Assembly (NCBI GenBank): GCA_002482705.1
Contig: DLGM01000457.1
Span: 14,306 to 28,724, forward strand
Reading direction: 5' to 3'
Source: Cyanobacteria bacterium UBA7694
GTDB lineage: Bacteria > Cyanobacteriota > Sericytochromatia > UBA7694
DNA: 14,419 bases
Shown piece after piece: positions 7,485 through 14,419 of the stretch. Every line of letters begins with the position of its first letter. Positions within the stretch are counted from its first letter, which is position 1. The notes below the pieces were generated by a model. That model ran no database searches. It was not told the DNA's origin and saw nothing but the letters and a program-made list of their open reading frames with translations. The position numbers and the translations under genes are program-made.

Positions 7485-7882
7485 AGTTGTTACTGCTGCT
7501 TGCCTTGCTACCCGCCAGTACCGCATTGGCCAGTGACTGCGACACACGTCCGATTCTCAAAGCCAGCGAGGCAATTGTGATTTTGAGCGAGCCCAAAGCC
7601 CGCGTCCAGGCGCGTATTGATACAGGTGCCGATTATTCCAGCATCGACTTAGGCCTGGCTGAAAAATTGGGGCCTTTTCCCATTATTGGCCATTTGCGTG
7701 TGCGCAATGCCCATGGTGTCAGCGAGCGCCCCGTCATTCGTATCGCCTTTGTCCTCAAAGGTCAAAAACGCACCAGTGAGTTTACGGTTACCCCACGGGC
7801 CCATCTTGATTACCCCGTTCTGATTGGGCGCAAAGCCTTACAGGGTTTTTTGATTGATCCCAGCAGCGAGCCTCAACCTTAA
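7481..7882 (+). CDS. Secreted retropepsin-like aspartic protease (PF05618-type)
   Basis: A 133-residue exported protein of the family named ATP-dependent zinc protease in many databases (PF05618, RimB/RloA2-like) but now viewed as retropepsin-like aspartic peptidases acting as dimers. The signal peptide MKLLLLLALLPASTALA is probably cleaved after residue 17. The active-site triad appears in VQARIDTGADYSSID (Asp47, Thr48, Gly49). Flap and core segments follow: RPVIRIAFVLKGQKRTSEFTV and the terminal LIGRKALQGFLIDP. There is no HExxH zinc motif. The ATG at 7481 overlaps the stop of the 50-residue gene by 4 nt and lacks a strong ribosome site, so translation is likely coupled. An open frame runs upstream to 7313, but that part overlaps the small membrane gene and gives no signal peptide at its N-terminus. 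Confidence 0.87.
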   Translation: MKLLLLLALLPASTALASDCDTRPILKASEAIVILSEPKARVQARIDTGADYSSIDLGLAEKLGPFPIIGHLRVRNAHGVSERPVIRIAFVLKGQKRTSEFTVTPRAHLDYPVLIGRKALQGFLIDPSSEPQP

Positions 7883-7883
7883 C

Positions 7884-9050
7884 ATGGAACCCCGTAGCCT
7901 CTACGTTCATTTGCCCTTCTGCCTGCACAAATGCAGCTATTGCGACTTCACCGTACGTGTCCTGCATCAGAGCACCCAAATTGATCGCTACCTCGACCAC
8001 TTAGAGCTAGAATTACAACATATTCCCCAGCGTTATCCCCTCGATACCCTGTATTGTGGCGGGGGCACCCCCTCACTCCTGAACACAGCTCAGTTCCAAC
8101 GCCTCCATACCTTACTCAACCAAGCCTTTGACTTAAGCCAGTTGCAAGAATGGACCTTTGAAGCCAACCCGGAAACCGTGACACCCCTCTTGGCAACCGG
8201 TTGGAAATCAGCAGGCGTTCACCGCATCAGCCTTGGGGTACAGAGCTTTGACGACCAAGAATTGATGGCCTGTGGCCGCACTCACCGCAGCGAACACGTA
8301 AAAAGCGCCGTCGAAATACTCACACAGGCAGGCATTGCCCAGATCAGTTTTGATCTGATCTATGGGCTTCCCGGCCAAACCCTCCCGACCTGGGAACACA
8401 CCCTCGAACAAGCCCTGCTCTTAAGGCCTACCCACCTGTCGCTCTATTGCCTCGAAGTCCACAATCAGACGGCCTGGGGTTACCTCGAACAGCAGCAGCG
8501 CCTCGATTTACCCGAAGATGAAACCCTGGCCCAATGTTACCAACTGGCCGTCGATCACTTACAGGCAGCCGGGTATCAGCACTATGAAATTGCCAATTGG
8601 TGCCGCCCCGGTTACCAAAGTGCCCACAATCTGGCCTATTGGCACAATGTGCCCTATTTGGCCGTGGGAGTTGGCGCCCACGGCTATTACCAAAACCGCC
8701 GCTACGCCAACCCCAGCTCACTCACCGCCTATTATGCCCAGTGCCAGCAAGGGCAGACGGCTTGGGCAGAAGCCCCACCCATGACCCTCCAGGCGGAAAT
8801 TGAAGAAACGGTCTTTTTAGGTCTTCGCCTGCTCGATGAAGGCCTCGATCGGGCAAAATTTGCCCAACGCTTTGGCCAGACATTAGAAAGTGTCTATCCC
8901 CAAACTTTGCCGCAATTGATTCACAATGGTCAGTTGATTGACCAGGGCCAACGCCTGTTATTACATCCAGACGCTGTCTTGACCAGCAACGAGGTCTTTA
9001 GCGCTCTGCTCGAACCCGAAGGGCTTACGCCCGAGGCAGCACCAAACTAA
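7884..9050 (+). CDS. hemW: Radical SAM haem chaperone HemW
   Basis: HemW binds haem and a 4Fe-4S cluster and passes haem to client proteins such as respiratory enzymes; it is often mislabelled as coproporphyrinogen III oxidase. The 388-residue protein has the cluster motif CLHKCSYCDF (Cys13, 17, 20), the SAM-binding GGGTPS (59-64), HRISLGVQSF, DLIYGLPGQT and the haem-binding signature HNLAYW (248-253) that marks HemW. It lacks the fourth nearby cysteine of true HemN. The C-terminal part has the expected EETVFLGLRLLDEGL segment. The ATG at 7884 is one base after the previous stop. The last 26 bp overlap the convergent histidine kinase gene, with no terminator between them. Confidence 0.96.
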   Translation: MEPRSLYVHLPFCLHKCSYCDFTVRVLHQSTQIDRYLDHLELELQHIPQRYPLDTLYCGGGTPSLLNTAQFQRLHTLLNQAFDLSQLQEWTFEANPETVTPLLATGWKSAGVHRISLGVQSFDDQELMACGRTHRSEHVKSAVEILTQAGIAQISFDLIYGLPGQTLPTWEHTLEQALLLRPTHLSLYCLEVHNQTAWGYLEQQQRLDLPEDETLAQCYQLAVDHLQAAGYQHYEIANWCRPGYQSAHNLAYWHNVPYLAVGVGAHGYYQNRRYANPSSLTAYYAQCQQGQTAWAEAPPMTLQAEIEETVFLGLRLLDEGLDRAKFAQRFGQTLESVYPQTLPQLIHNGQLIDQGQRLLLHPDAVLTSNEVFSALLEPEGLTPEAAPN

Positions 9051-9978
9051 AACAACTGCCCTGATCTTTCCCGGCACTGGCAGCACTGACCTTGCCGCGC
9101 AGACGGCGCACGGTTTCACGCACAATAAACAACCCCAACCCATTGCCCTTCTGGCTGCCAGTTAAAGCACTGCGGTAGAAACGGTTAAAAATTTTATTCA
9201 GTTCTGCCGGAGCAATCCCATACCCCTGATCACACACCTGTAACTGCAAAGCCCCTGTTGGAAGCACTTCAGCCTGCACCGTGATCTGCGGGGGATCTGC
9301 GGAGTATTTGACCGCATTGTCGAGCAAATTGATCAGCACCAATTTTAGAGCCGGAGGATCCGACAGCACAGTCAGCCCGGTCGGATGGTAAACCATCGTT
9401 TCGGGCGCTAACTGATAACGCCTTAACACCACTGCCATGGCATCCTGCACAATCGGGTCAAGATCTGTCAGAGTGAGCGGTTGCTGCGCCCCGCTGTACT
9501 CGGCTTTGGCCGCTTCTAAAACATGGTTGAGTAGGATATCCAGATGCTCTACATCTTTGAGCATGGTATCGAAAAACTGGGCCTGTTTGTCCTTAGGCAA
9601 ATCGTGCCGCTGCAGGGTTTCAATATACAAGCGCAAAGAAGTCAGAGGGGTTTTGAGCTCATGGGTTACGCTGTCAATAAAGTTTTTTTGCAGTTGGTTC
9701 ACAATGATTTGCCGCGCCATAAAAATAATGAACAGGGTAATCCCCACAATAATGACGACAAACAAAAAGCTGCCAATACCCAGAATGATCCACTGATTCC
9801 AGACTTTAACCTGAACCGCTGGCCCTGCATACTGTTTCAGGCGATCGAGTTGGAAATAGTTATACACCAGGACAATATTCCACAGAGTCGTCAGAGCCAA
9901 ACAGAAAAACAGCAGCAGTGAGCCCAGGGTAATGGTTAAGGGCAGAGCCCGATTTTTTTTATGCTTGGGCGGCTTCAC
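9025..9978 (-). CDS. Membrane sensor histidine kinase (GTG start)
   Basis: An inner-membrane sensor kinase of about 317 residues. Counting from the GTG start, two membrane helices at about 14-38 and 63-88 flank a short loop of some 25 residues, with no HAMP or PAS domain. The dimerisation domain has VTHELKTPLTSL with phospho-accepting His106. The ATPase domain has the N box INLLDNAVKYS, G1 DQGYGI, F box IFNRFYR and G2 GNGLGLFIV. The GTG at 9978 overlaps the hydrolase stop as GTGA, and GGGA lies 6 nt upstream. An in-frame ATG at 10011 would overlap the hydrolase by 37 nt and has no ribosome site, so GTG is preferred. No regulator gene is adjacent; the OmpR-type regulator at 2593-3342 is a candidate partner. 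Confidence 0.93.
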   Translation of the reverse strand: MKPPKHKKNRALPLTITLGSLLLFFCLALTTLWNIVLVYNYFQLDRLKQYAGPAVQVKVWNQWIILGIGSFLFVVIIVGITLFIIFMARQIIVNQLQKNFIDSVTHELKTPLTSLRLYIETLQRHDLPKDKQAQFFDTMLKDVEHLDILLNHVLEAAKAEYSGAQQPLTLTDLDPIVQDAMAVVLRRYQLAPETMVYHPTGLTVLSDPPALKLVLINLLDNAVKYSADPPQITVQAEVLPTGALQLQVCDQGYGIAPAELNKIFNRFYRSALTGSQKGNGLGLFIVRETVRRLRGKVSAASAGKDQGSCFSLVLPRA

Positions 9979-11024
9979 AGGGTGTCCCGATAAGCCAAAC
10001 CCGCTTGCCATAAAGCGGCAAGGTCGCGCTCATAGGCTTCAGGTTGGCCGTTCCAGACCGCCGCATGTTTGCCATGGGGATAGAGTTTAAACTGATGGGG
10101 CAATCCCGGTGGCAACGCCGCAAACACCTTGCGGGCCATATCTACCGAGACGATCGTATCGCCTTCCACCTGATGTACCAGCACCGGACGCTGCAAAGCT
10201 GCCACCTGACGAATCGGGGCACAGGCGGTAAAATCGTGGCCACTGCGCAAACCCGCCAGCCAGACCACCGCATCAATTACAACGCCCGGAAAACCCTGTC
10301 CATCGCGGTGAAAGCCCACCGTATCCCGCAGCGAACTGGGCGGGTTTTCGAGCTGGATCGCCACAATGTGTTTCGCTTCAGGTAAAGCCAATAATTCATC
10401 AGCGGCATTGGCAATCGCCATCGTTCCCATAGAGGTACCCGTCAGCATCAGATCCCGACCGGGATACCGACGCATCAGCTCTTTGACCACCGTCAGCACA
10501 TCGGCCTGTTCCCGACAGCCATAAGCTGCGCCCTGAGCATTGTTTCCCGAAATGCCGTGGTTACTCAAATCGAGGGTCACCAGTTGGAAACCCAGGCGGC
10601 CAGCCATGGGATAATAACGCGTACCATCGAGATAGGTGCTGGTAATACCCGGCACATGTAACATCAGGGGTGCTCCTGGCTTCGGGGCCTTATACACCTT
10701 GTAGTGGATATCCAAACCCTCGGGATTACGCGCAAAAAAGGTCTGGGCAGGCAGCGCTTCAGCGGCTTCACAGCTCAACTCCAGAGGTTTATCCCCTTTC
10801 TGACCGGGGCGCATATCAGCATAAACCAAAGCCTTGCGGCTGTCACTGCACTTGGCTGGGCGCTGCATGGCCCAACCCTGTTCACCATATTTAAAAAAGA
10901 TAATGTCACCGGCCCGGTCGTACAACACCAACACCCCCAGCAGCGGGAGGCTGAGCAGGAGCAACCCCAGGATCTGAAGATAATTGTGGCGAATGCGCGA
11001 CCAAAGGGGAGTGGCTGGGGGCAT
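9975..11024 (-). CDS. Membrane-anchored alpha/beta hydrolase
   Basis: A 349-residue serine hydrolase with a single N-terminal membrane helix (about 17-35, ILGLLLLSLPLLGVLVLY) and probably a periplasmic catalytic domain. The oxyanion region is LHVPGITSTYLDG (122-134), the nucleophile elbow GTSMG with Ser198 (196-200), the acid probably Asp289 in VEGDTIV, and the base His320 in GKHAAVWN. The substrate is not evident; esterases, lipases and peptidases share this fold. The ATG at 11024 has AAGGA with an 8-nt spacer; an ATG at 11033 abuts that site directly and is less likely. It is the first gene of a two-gene unit with the histidine kinase. Confidence 0.88.
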   Translation of the reverse strand: MPPATPLWSRIRHNYLQILGLLLLSLPLLGVLVLYDRAGDIIFFKYGEQGWAMQRPAKCSDSRKALVYADMRPGQKGDKPLELSCEAAEALPAQTFFARNPEGLDIHYKVYKAPKPGAPLMLHVPGITSTYLDGTRYYPMAGRLGFQLVTLDLSNHGISGNNAQGAAYGCREQADVLTVVKELMRRYPGRDLMLTGTSMGTMAIANAADELLALPEAKHIVAIQLENPPSSLRDTVGFHRDGQGFPGVVIDAVVWLAGLRSGHDFTACAPIRQVAALQRPVLVHQVEGDTIVSVDMARKVFAALPPGLPHQFKLYPHGKHAAVWNGQPEAYERDLAALWQAGLAYRDTL

Positions 11025-11032
11025 GGGGTTCA

Positions 11033-11037
11033 TCCTT
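11033..11037 (-). promoter_or_regulatory. Shine-Dalgarno site deciding the hydrolase start
   Basis: AAGGA on the minus strand leaves 8 nt to the ATG at 11024 but touches the upstream ATG at 11033. The spacing selects the downstream start and removes eight residues or more from the longest open frame, which begins with a TTG at 11048. Confidence 0.6.
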
Positions 11038-11055
11038 GCACAGAACAACTTGTAT

Positions 11056-11083
11056 TTGTATACGATGACGATTCAGTTAGAAT
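11056..11083 (+). promoter_or_regulatory. Candidate promoter of the spermidine-synthase-like gene
   Basis: TTGTAT (11056-11061) and TAGAAT (11078-11083) form a -35/-10 pair with a 16-bp spacer; the -10 matches 5 of 6 consensus bases, the -35 only 3. TTGTAT is also present just upstream at 11050-11055, making a tandem repeat. The start codon lies about 42 nt after the likely transcription start. The divergent hydrolase promoter must lie in the same 107 bp, but I could not place it. Confidence 0.35.
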
Positions 11084-11131
11084 TGTAAGGAGCATTCTGT
11101 CCTAATTACAATACCGAGGCCCTGATATTCT

Positions 11132-13996
11132 ATGGATCGCATCTTGATTTACCTCCTTTTCACCCTCTCAGGCTGTGTGGGTTTAATCTATGAAGCGCTG
11201 TGGTCTCGGTATCTCAAGCTATTGCTCGGTCACGCTTCTTACGGGCAAGTCTTAACACTGGTGATCTTTATGGGGGGCCTCGGCATTGGTGCCTTTTTAG
11301 GCGGGCGTCTCGCCGCTAAACACCGTTCGCCGTTAAGGCTGTATGGCATTATCGAGATGTTCATTGGTCTTGGGGGCCTGGTGTACCACAATATCTACCA
11401 AACGGGCAGTCAGCTCTTTTACCAGCTTTCTCCCTCTTTGCCCACCGGCTTGATCCTGCCGACCAAATTATTGATTGCTTTTGCCACCACCGGGCCTCTG
11501 GCCATTTTATTGGGAATGACTTTCCCAGCCTTGGCCATTGGCCTCATGCGCCGCCATGGGGATAAAGGTGAGGTATCACTGCCTTGGCTCTATTTCACCA
11601 ACTCGCTTGGCGGTGCAATGGGTATTGTGGGCGCATCTTATTGGTTGATTCCCAATTATGGTACCCTCGGAGCCCTCAATCTGGCAGCAGCCGGAAACCT
11701 CCTGATTGGCGCTGTTTTTTATCTCTTGGGTAAGCCCACTGAAGCACAGGCACAAGCCGAAGAGCTGCCCCCACAGCCCAGCACCCAGAATCTGCGCCGG
11801 GGCCTGATCCCTCTCCTCATGGCCACTTCCCTGCTGACGGGATTGTCTTCTTTTATTTATGAAGTGGGCTGGCTGCGTCTTTTGAGCATGATTATGGGCT
11901 CATCAACCCACTCTTTTGACATTATGGTGTCAGCCTTCATTTTTGGCCTCGCAGGCGGGGGATTGTTTGCAAGGGTTTTGCTCAAACGCTCCGGCAATCA
12001 TATTCTGACCCTGGCCCTTGTCCAATTGGCCATGGGGCTATTGGCCGCACTCAGCTTAGGGCTGTACGAAACCTGTTTTGGTTTGGTCAATAGCGCCAAT
12101 GAAGTGTTGCAACGCAGTGCAGCCGCTTACCCGGTCTACAGCACCTTTAAATACCTATTGTGTCTGCTGTTGATGTTCCCAGCCAGCTTCTGCGCCGGGA
12201 TGACGTTGCCCGTTATCACTTGGCTGGTCCTGCATCATACCCAAGAAGACAAATGGGTCGGAGCCGTTTATGGCTGGAATACGATCGGAGCCATCCTCGG
12301 TTCGGTATTGGGTGGACTCGTCCTCATGCCTCTCTTGCAACTCAAGTGGACGTTGCTCAGCGGTGCCCTCATTGACCTCGGTTTAGGCGTTGTCTTATTG
12401 GCCTTTTTACCCGTGCAGCCCCTACTATGGGGGCTCAGTCCCTTGGTACTGGCCCTCCTGCTCATTCCCATCTGGCGCTTAGAATTCGACCCCACCTTGT
12501 TAACATCAGGTGCTTACCGGCGTCTATTTCATGCAGAACGTTACCGTTATACCGAAACCACGATTCGCCATGGCAAAACCGCCAGCATTTCTTTCCAGCG
12601 TGATCCCCAGTCGCTGGCTTTGTTTACCAATGGTAAGCCAGACGCCAGTATTGATATTCAACCCCAGAGTGTGGCTTCCGCAGACGACACCACCCAAGCA
12701 GCTCTGGCAGTATACCCAATGCAAGCCATGAACAAACCCTATCAAGCGGCCATGATTGGGATGGGCAGCGGCATGACGGCCCACTTTTTACTCACCGACC
12801 CGCTCTTACAACAGCTCGATCTGATCGAAATTGAAGAAGAAGTCTACCACCAAGCCAAAGGATTCTTACCCTATAACAGACTGGCTTATGAAAGCCCCAA
12901 AGTCAAACACATCGTAGATGACGCCAAAACCTACTTCCACGCCCAGAAAAAGACCTACGACCTGATTGTCTCTGAACCCTCCAATCCTTGGGTCAGTGGG
13001 GTATCGAGCCTGTTTACCCAAGAGTTTTACCACGATATCAAGCGCTTTTTAACCCCCGAAGGCAGCCTGGTACAGTGGATTCACACCTATGAATTTAACA
13101 ACGGGCTCATGCTGTCGATTCTGCGTGCATTGAATGAAGAGTTTCCCCATGTACGCATTTATGGTCAGCCGATGTCGAATCAACTGAGCCCGGGTACCAC
13201 TGATATTTTTATTATTGCCCGACAACAACCGTTTACCCTTCCCACCAATGCCCGCGTAAGTAATAATCAAGAACTCAGCGCTGAACTCGACCGGGTTAAG
13301 CTCAAGGCATCCGACTTTAGCGATTTGAATCTGATCGTAGATTTAGAACGCTTAAAACCACTATTACAAAACTACAACCCCAACTCCGATTTTTTTCCCT
13401 TGGTTGACAACGGCGCCGAAAAAGCCTTTTATCTACGTGAAGGGGCCAATGTAATGGATCTTTTCCTCAATTCCATTTTGGCTTACCAAAGTTTAGCGCA
13501 ACCCAATTTTGCAAGCGAACAGGCCTTACGTCTGCAAAGCAAAATGCAGACCACACGGGTACAAGCGAAACAACTCCTTGTTAAGCTCAAAGATCCTTCC
13601 AACGCTTTTCACGGTAGCGACATTACCCCCTCATTTTATCAGTATATTTCCCTCTTATTTCCGATCCTTAACTGGGAACAAGATGAGGTGGTCAAAACAT
13701 TTGGACAGTGGCCGAAGCGGCACCCAGAATACCCCCAAAATCAACTGATTTTTGATTGGCTCGGCCATCTGCGTCGAGGAGACGATCACCACGCACGCGC
13801 CCAACTGCCGCAGTTATTGGGAGAGTTAAACAATCCCATGGAACCCGAGGTTGTACGTGCCATTGCAGTATATACGCTACAAAAGCGCCCAGACCTGACG
13901 CCCGAATTAATCCAATTCATTGGCATTCAGTCAAAACTCAGCCCAATTGAAAAGGCTTACCTAGATGTGTTAACACGTACACCTAACGAGGGTTAA
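11132..13996 (+). CDS. Polytopic membrane protein fused to spermidine-synthase-like domain
   Basis: A 954-residue protein of the fused membrane/spermidine-synthase-like type. Residues 1-450 hold a dozen or more hydrophobic segments arranged as two related modules: IYEALWSRYLKLLLG (19-33) matches IYEVGWLRLLSMIMG (242-256), and GMTFPALAIGL (128-138) matches GMTLPVITWLV (356-366). Residues about 470-700 form a Rossmann-type domain with IGMGSGMTAH (542-551), EIEEEVYHQA, VDDAKTYF and YDLIVSEPSNPWVSG (609-623). The catalytic Asp of real spermidine synthases (motif Asp-x-x-Asp-Pro) is replaced by Ser-Glu-Pro-Ser-Asn-Pro, so aminopropyl transfer is doubtful. A helical tail (about 740-954) has no recognised domain. 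The ribosome site is weak (GAGG 13 nt upstream). The gene overlaps truA by 14 bp convergently. Confidence 0.9.
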   Translation: MDRILIYLLFTLSGCVGLIYEALWSRYLKLLLGHASYGQVLTLVIFMGGLGIGAFLGGRLAAKHRSPLRLYGIIEMFIGLGGLVYHNIYQTGSQLFYQLSPSLPTGLILPTKLLIAFATTGPLAILLGMTFPALAIGLMRRHGDKGEVSLPWLYFTNSLGGAMGIVGASYWLIPNYGTLGALNLAAAGNLLIGAVFYLLGKPTEAQAQAEELPPQPSTQNLRRGLIPLLMATSLLTGLSSFIYEVGWLRLLSMIMGSSTHSFDIMVSAFIFGLAGGGLFARVLLKRSGNHILTLALVQLAMGLLAALSLGLYETCFGLVNSANEVLQRSAAAYPVYSTFKYLLCLLLMFPASFCAGMTLPVITWLVLHHTQEDKWVGAVYGWNTIGAILGSVLGGLVLMPLLQLKWTLLSGALIDLGLGVVLLAFLPVQPLLWGLSPLVLALLLIPIWRLEFDPTLLTSGAYRRLFHAERYRYTETTIRHGKTASISFQRDPQSLALFTNGKPDASIDIQPQSVASADDTTQAALAVYPMQAMNKPYQAAMIGMGSGMTAHFLLTDPLLQQLDLIEIEEEVYHQAKGFLPYNRLAYESPKVKHIVDDAKTYFHAQKKTYDLIVSEPSNPWVSGVSSLFTQEFYHDIKRFLTPEGSLVQWIHTYEFNNGLMLSILRALNEEFPHVRIYGQPMSNQLSPGTTDIFIIARQQPFTLPTNARVSNNQELSAELDRVKLKASDFSDLNLIVDLERLKPLLQNYNPNSDFFPLVDNGAEKAFYLREGANVMDLFLNSILAYQSLAQPNFASEQALRLQSKMQTTRVQAKQLLVKLKDPSNAFHGSDITPSFYQYISLLFPILNWEQDEVVKTFGQWPKRHPEYPQNQLIFDWLGHLRRGDDHHARAQLPQLLGELNNPMEPEVVRAIAVYTLQKRPDLTPELIQFIGIQSKLSPIEKAYLDVLTRTPNEG

Positions 13997-14419
13997 ACGT
14001 ATTGATCCCCTCAGGGTCAAGCTGCAACAGCGGTTCGAGTAGGGTCAGGCCATATTCAGGCGGATACACCACATTATAAAAGTACAGCCCATGAGCCGGA
14101 GCCGTTAAGCCAATCTGAGCGCGATCCGGCTGGGCCAAAAGCGTTTGAATATGGTCGGCGGGAAAACGCCCACGGGCAATGTCCAGTGCCGTCCCCACCA
14201 GCGCACGCACCATATTGTGCAGGAAGCGATCGGCCATAATGTCAAACTCTAACCAAGGCCCTTGCTGACGCACCCGCGTCCAAAGGACTTCCAGTTCATC
14301 ACTGCGGGTATACCCGCTCTGTTTACAAAAGGCCCCAAAATGCGCCTTACCGACCAATTGCTCCCAGACTTCTGTCAGCAATTGCAGATCGACTGTATGG
14401 GGATAAGCCCAAAAGCGCT
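13983..14419 (-). CDS. truA: tRNA pseudouridine synthase A, C-terminal part (cut by window edge)
   Basis: The visible 144 codons are the C-terminal portion of TruA, which makes pseudouridine at positions 38-40 of the tRNA anticodon stem. The frame is open to the window edge (RFWAYPHTVDLQ precedes the first visible start-like codon), so the real start is outside. Diagnostic segments are LVGKAHFGAFC, IMADRFLHNMVRALVGTALDIARGRFP and LTAPAHGLYFYNVVYPPEYG. The usual His-Asp-Phe in the first segment reads Ala-His-Phe here. The catalytic Asp is in the missing N-terminal part. With miaA this is the second anticodon-loop modification gene in the window. Confidence 0.95.
   Translation of the reverse strand, partial: RFWAYPHTVDLQLLTEVWEQLVGKAHFGAFCKQSGYTRSDELEVLWTRVRQQGPWLEFDIMADRFLHNMVRALVGTALDIARGRFPADHIQTLLAQPDRAQIGLTAPAHGLYFYNVVYPPEYGLTLLEPLLQLDPEGINTFNPR

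Noticed and set aside
9544..9921. 125-residue plus-strand open frame inside the histidine kinase gene
   Set aside because: It is an antisense shadow of kinase motifs with a Gln/Asn-biased, featureless translation.
11087..11092. AAGGAG in the intergenic region considered as a ribosome site for a leader peptide
   Set aside because: No ATG, GTG or TTG lies at a usable distance, and the nearest frame stops within four codons.
14001..14019. Weak hairpin near the end of truA considered as a terminator
   Set aside because: It lies inside truA coding sequence, has an imperfect stem with a bulge, and no T-run follows on either strand.

Overview
The window looks like ordinary chromosome from a Gram-negative-type (diderm) bacterium with GC a little above 50% by eye. 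It has densely packed genes, Shine-Dalgarno sites 8-9 nt from the start wherever a gene stands alone, and no insertion sequence, phage gene, CRISPR array or RNA gene that I can see. The lipoprotein, the periplasmic-type retropepsin and the two-component proteins suggest a cell envelope with a periplasm. A response regulator ending in a double-CxxC domain, together with a polytopic spermidine-synthase-like protein, would fit cyanobacterial relatives (for example Sericytochromatia or Melainabacteria) or a deltaproteobacterium, but this placement is only a guess.

Left part (1-2592): the N-terminus of a MoxR AAA+ ATPase on the minus strand diverges from a plus-strand lipoprotein built from a carboxypeptidase-regulatory-like domain and NHL-type propeller repeats. 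The control region between them holds a perfect 16-bp palindrome. A strong bidirectional hairpin terminator separates the lipoprotein from a convergent acidic-tailed protein that resembles the SUKH (SMI1/KNR4) fold. A 173-bp divergent promoter region follows, with an 11-bp direct repeat of the kind bound by OmpR/PhoB-type regulators.

Centre (2593-9050): eight plus-strand genes sit almost end to end (gaps of 16 nt or less, several start/stop overlaps) and probably form one operon. In order they are an OmpR/PhoB response regulator, a GT4 glycosyltransferase, a receiver protein with a putative zinc-binding tail, miaA, an unrecognised proline-rich coiled-coil protein, a 50-residue membrane protein, a retropepsin-like aspartic protease with a signal peptide, and hemW. 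Signalling genes, tRNA modification, envelope proteolysis and haem delivery are thus apparently co-transcribed.

Right part (9025-14419): a minus-strand pair (alpha/beta hydrolase then sensor histidine kinase, joined by a GTGA overlap) runs convergently into hemW. Diverging from the hydrolase is a 954-residue membrane protein whose N-terminal half contains two copies of a membrane module, fused to a spermidine-synthase-like Rossmann domain. The window ends in the C-terminal part of truA on the minus strand. The histidine kinase has no adjacent regulator and the OmpR-type regulator has no adjacent kinase, so the two may be partners.

I found no defence system or mobile island. The most promising loose ends are the coiled-coil/mini-membrane-protein/retropepsin trio inside the miaA-hemW operon, the SUKH-like protein, and the altered active site of the spermidine-synthase-like fusion.
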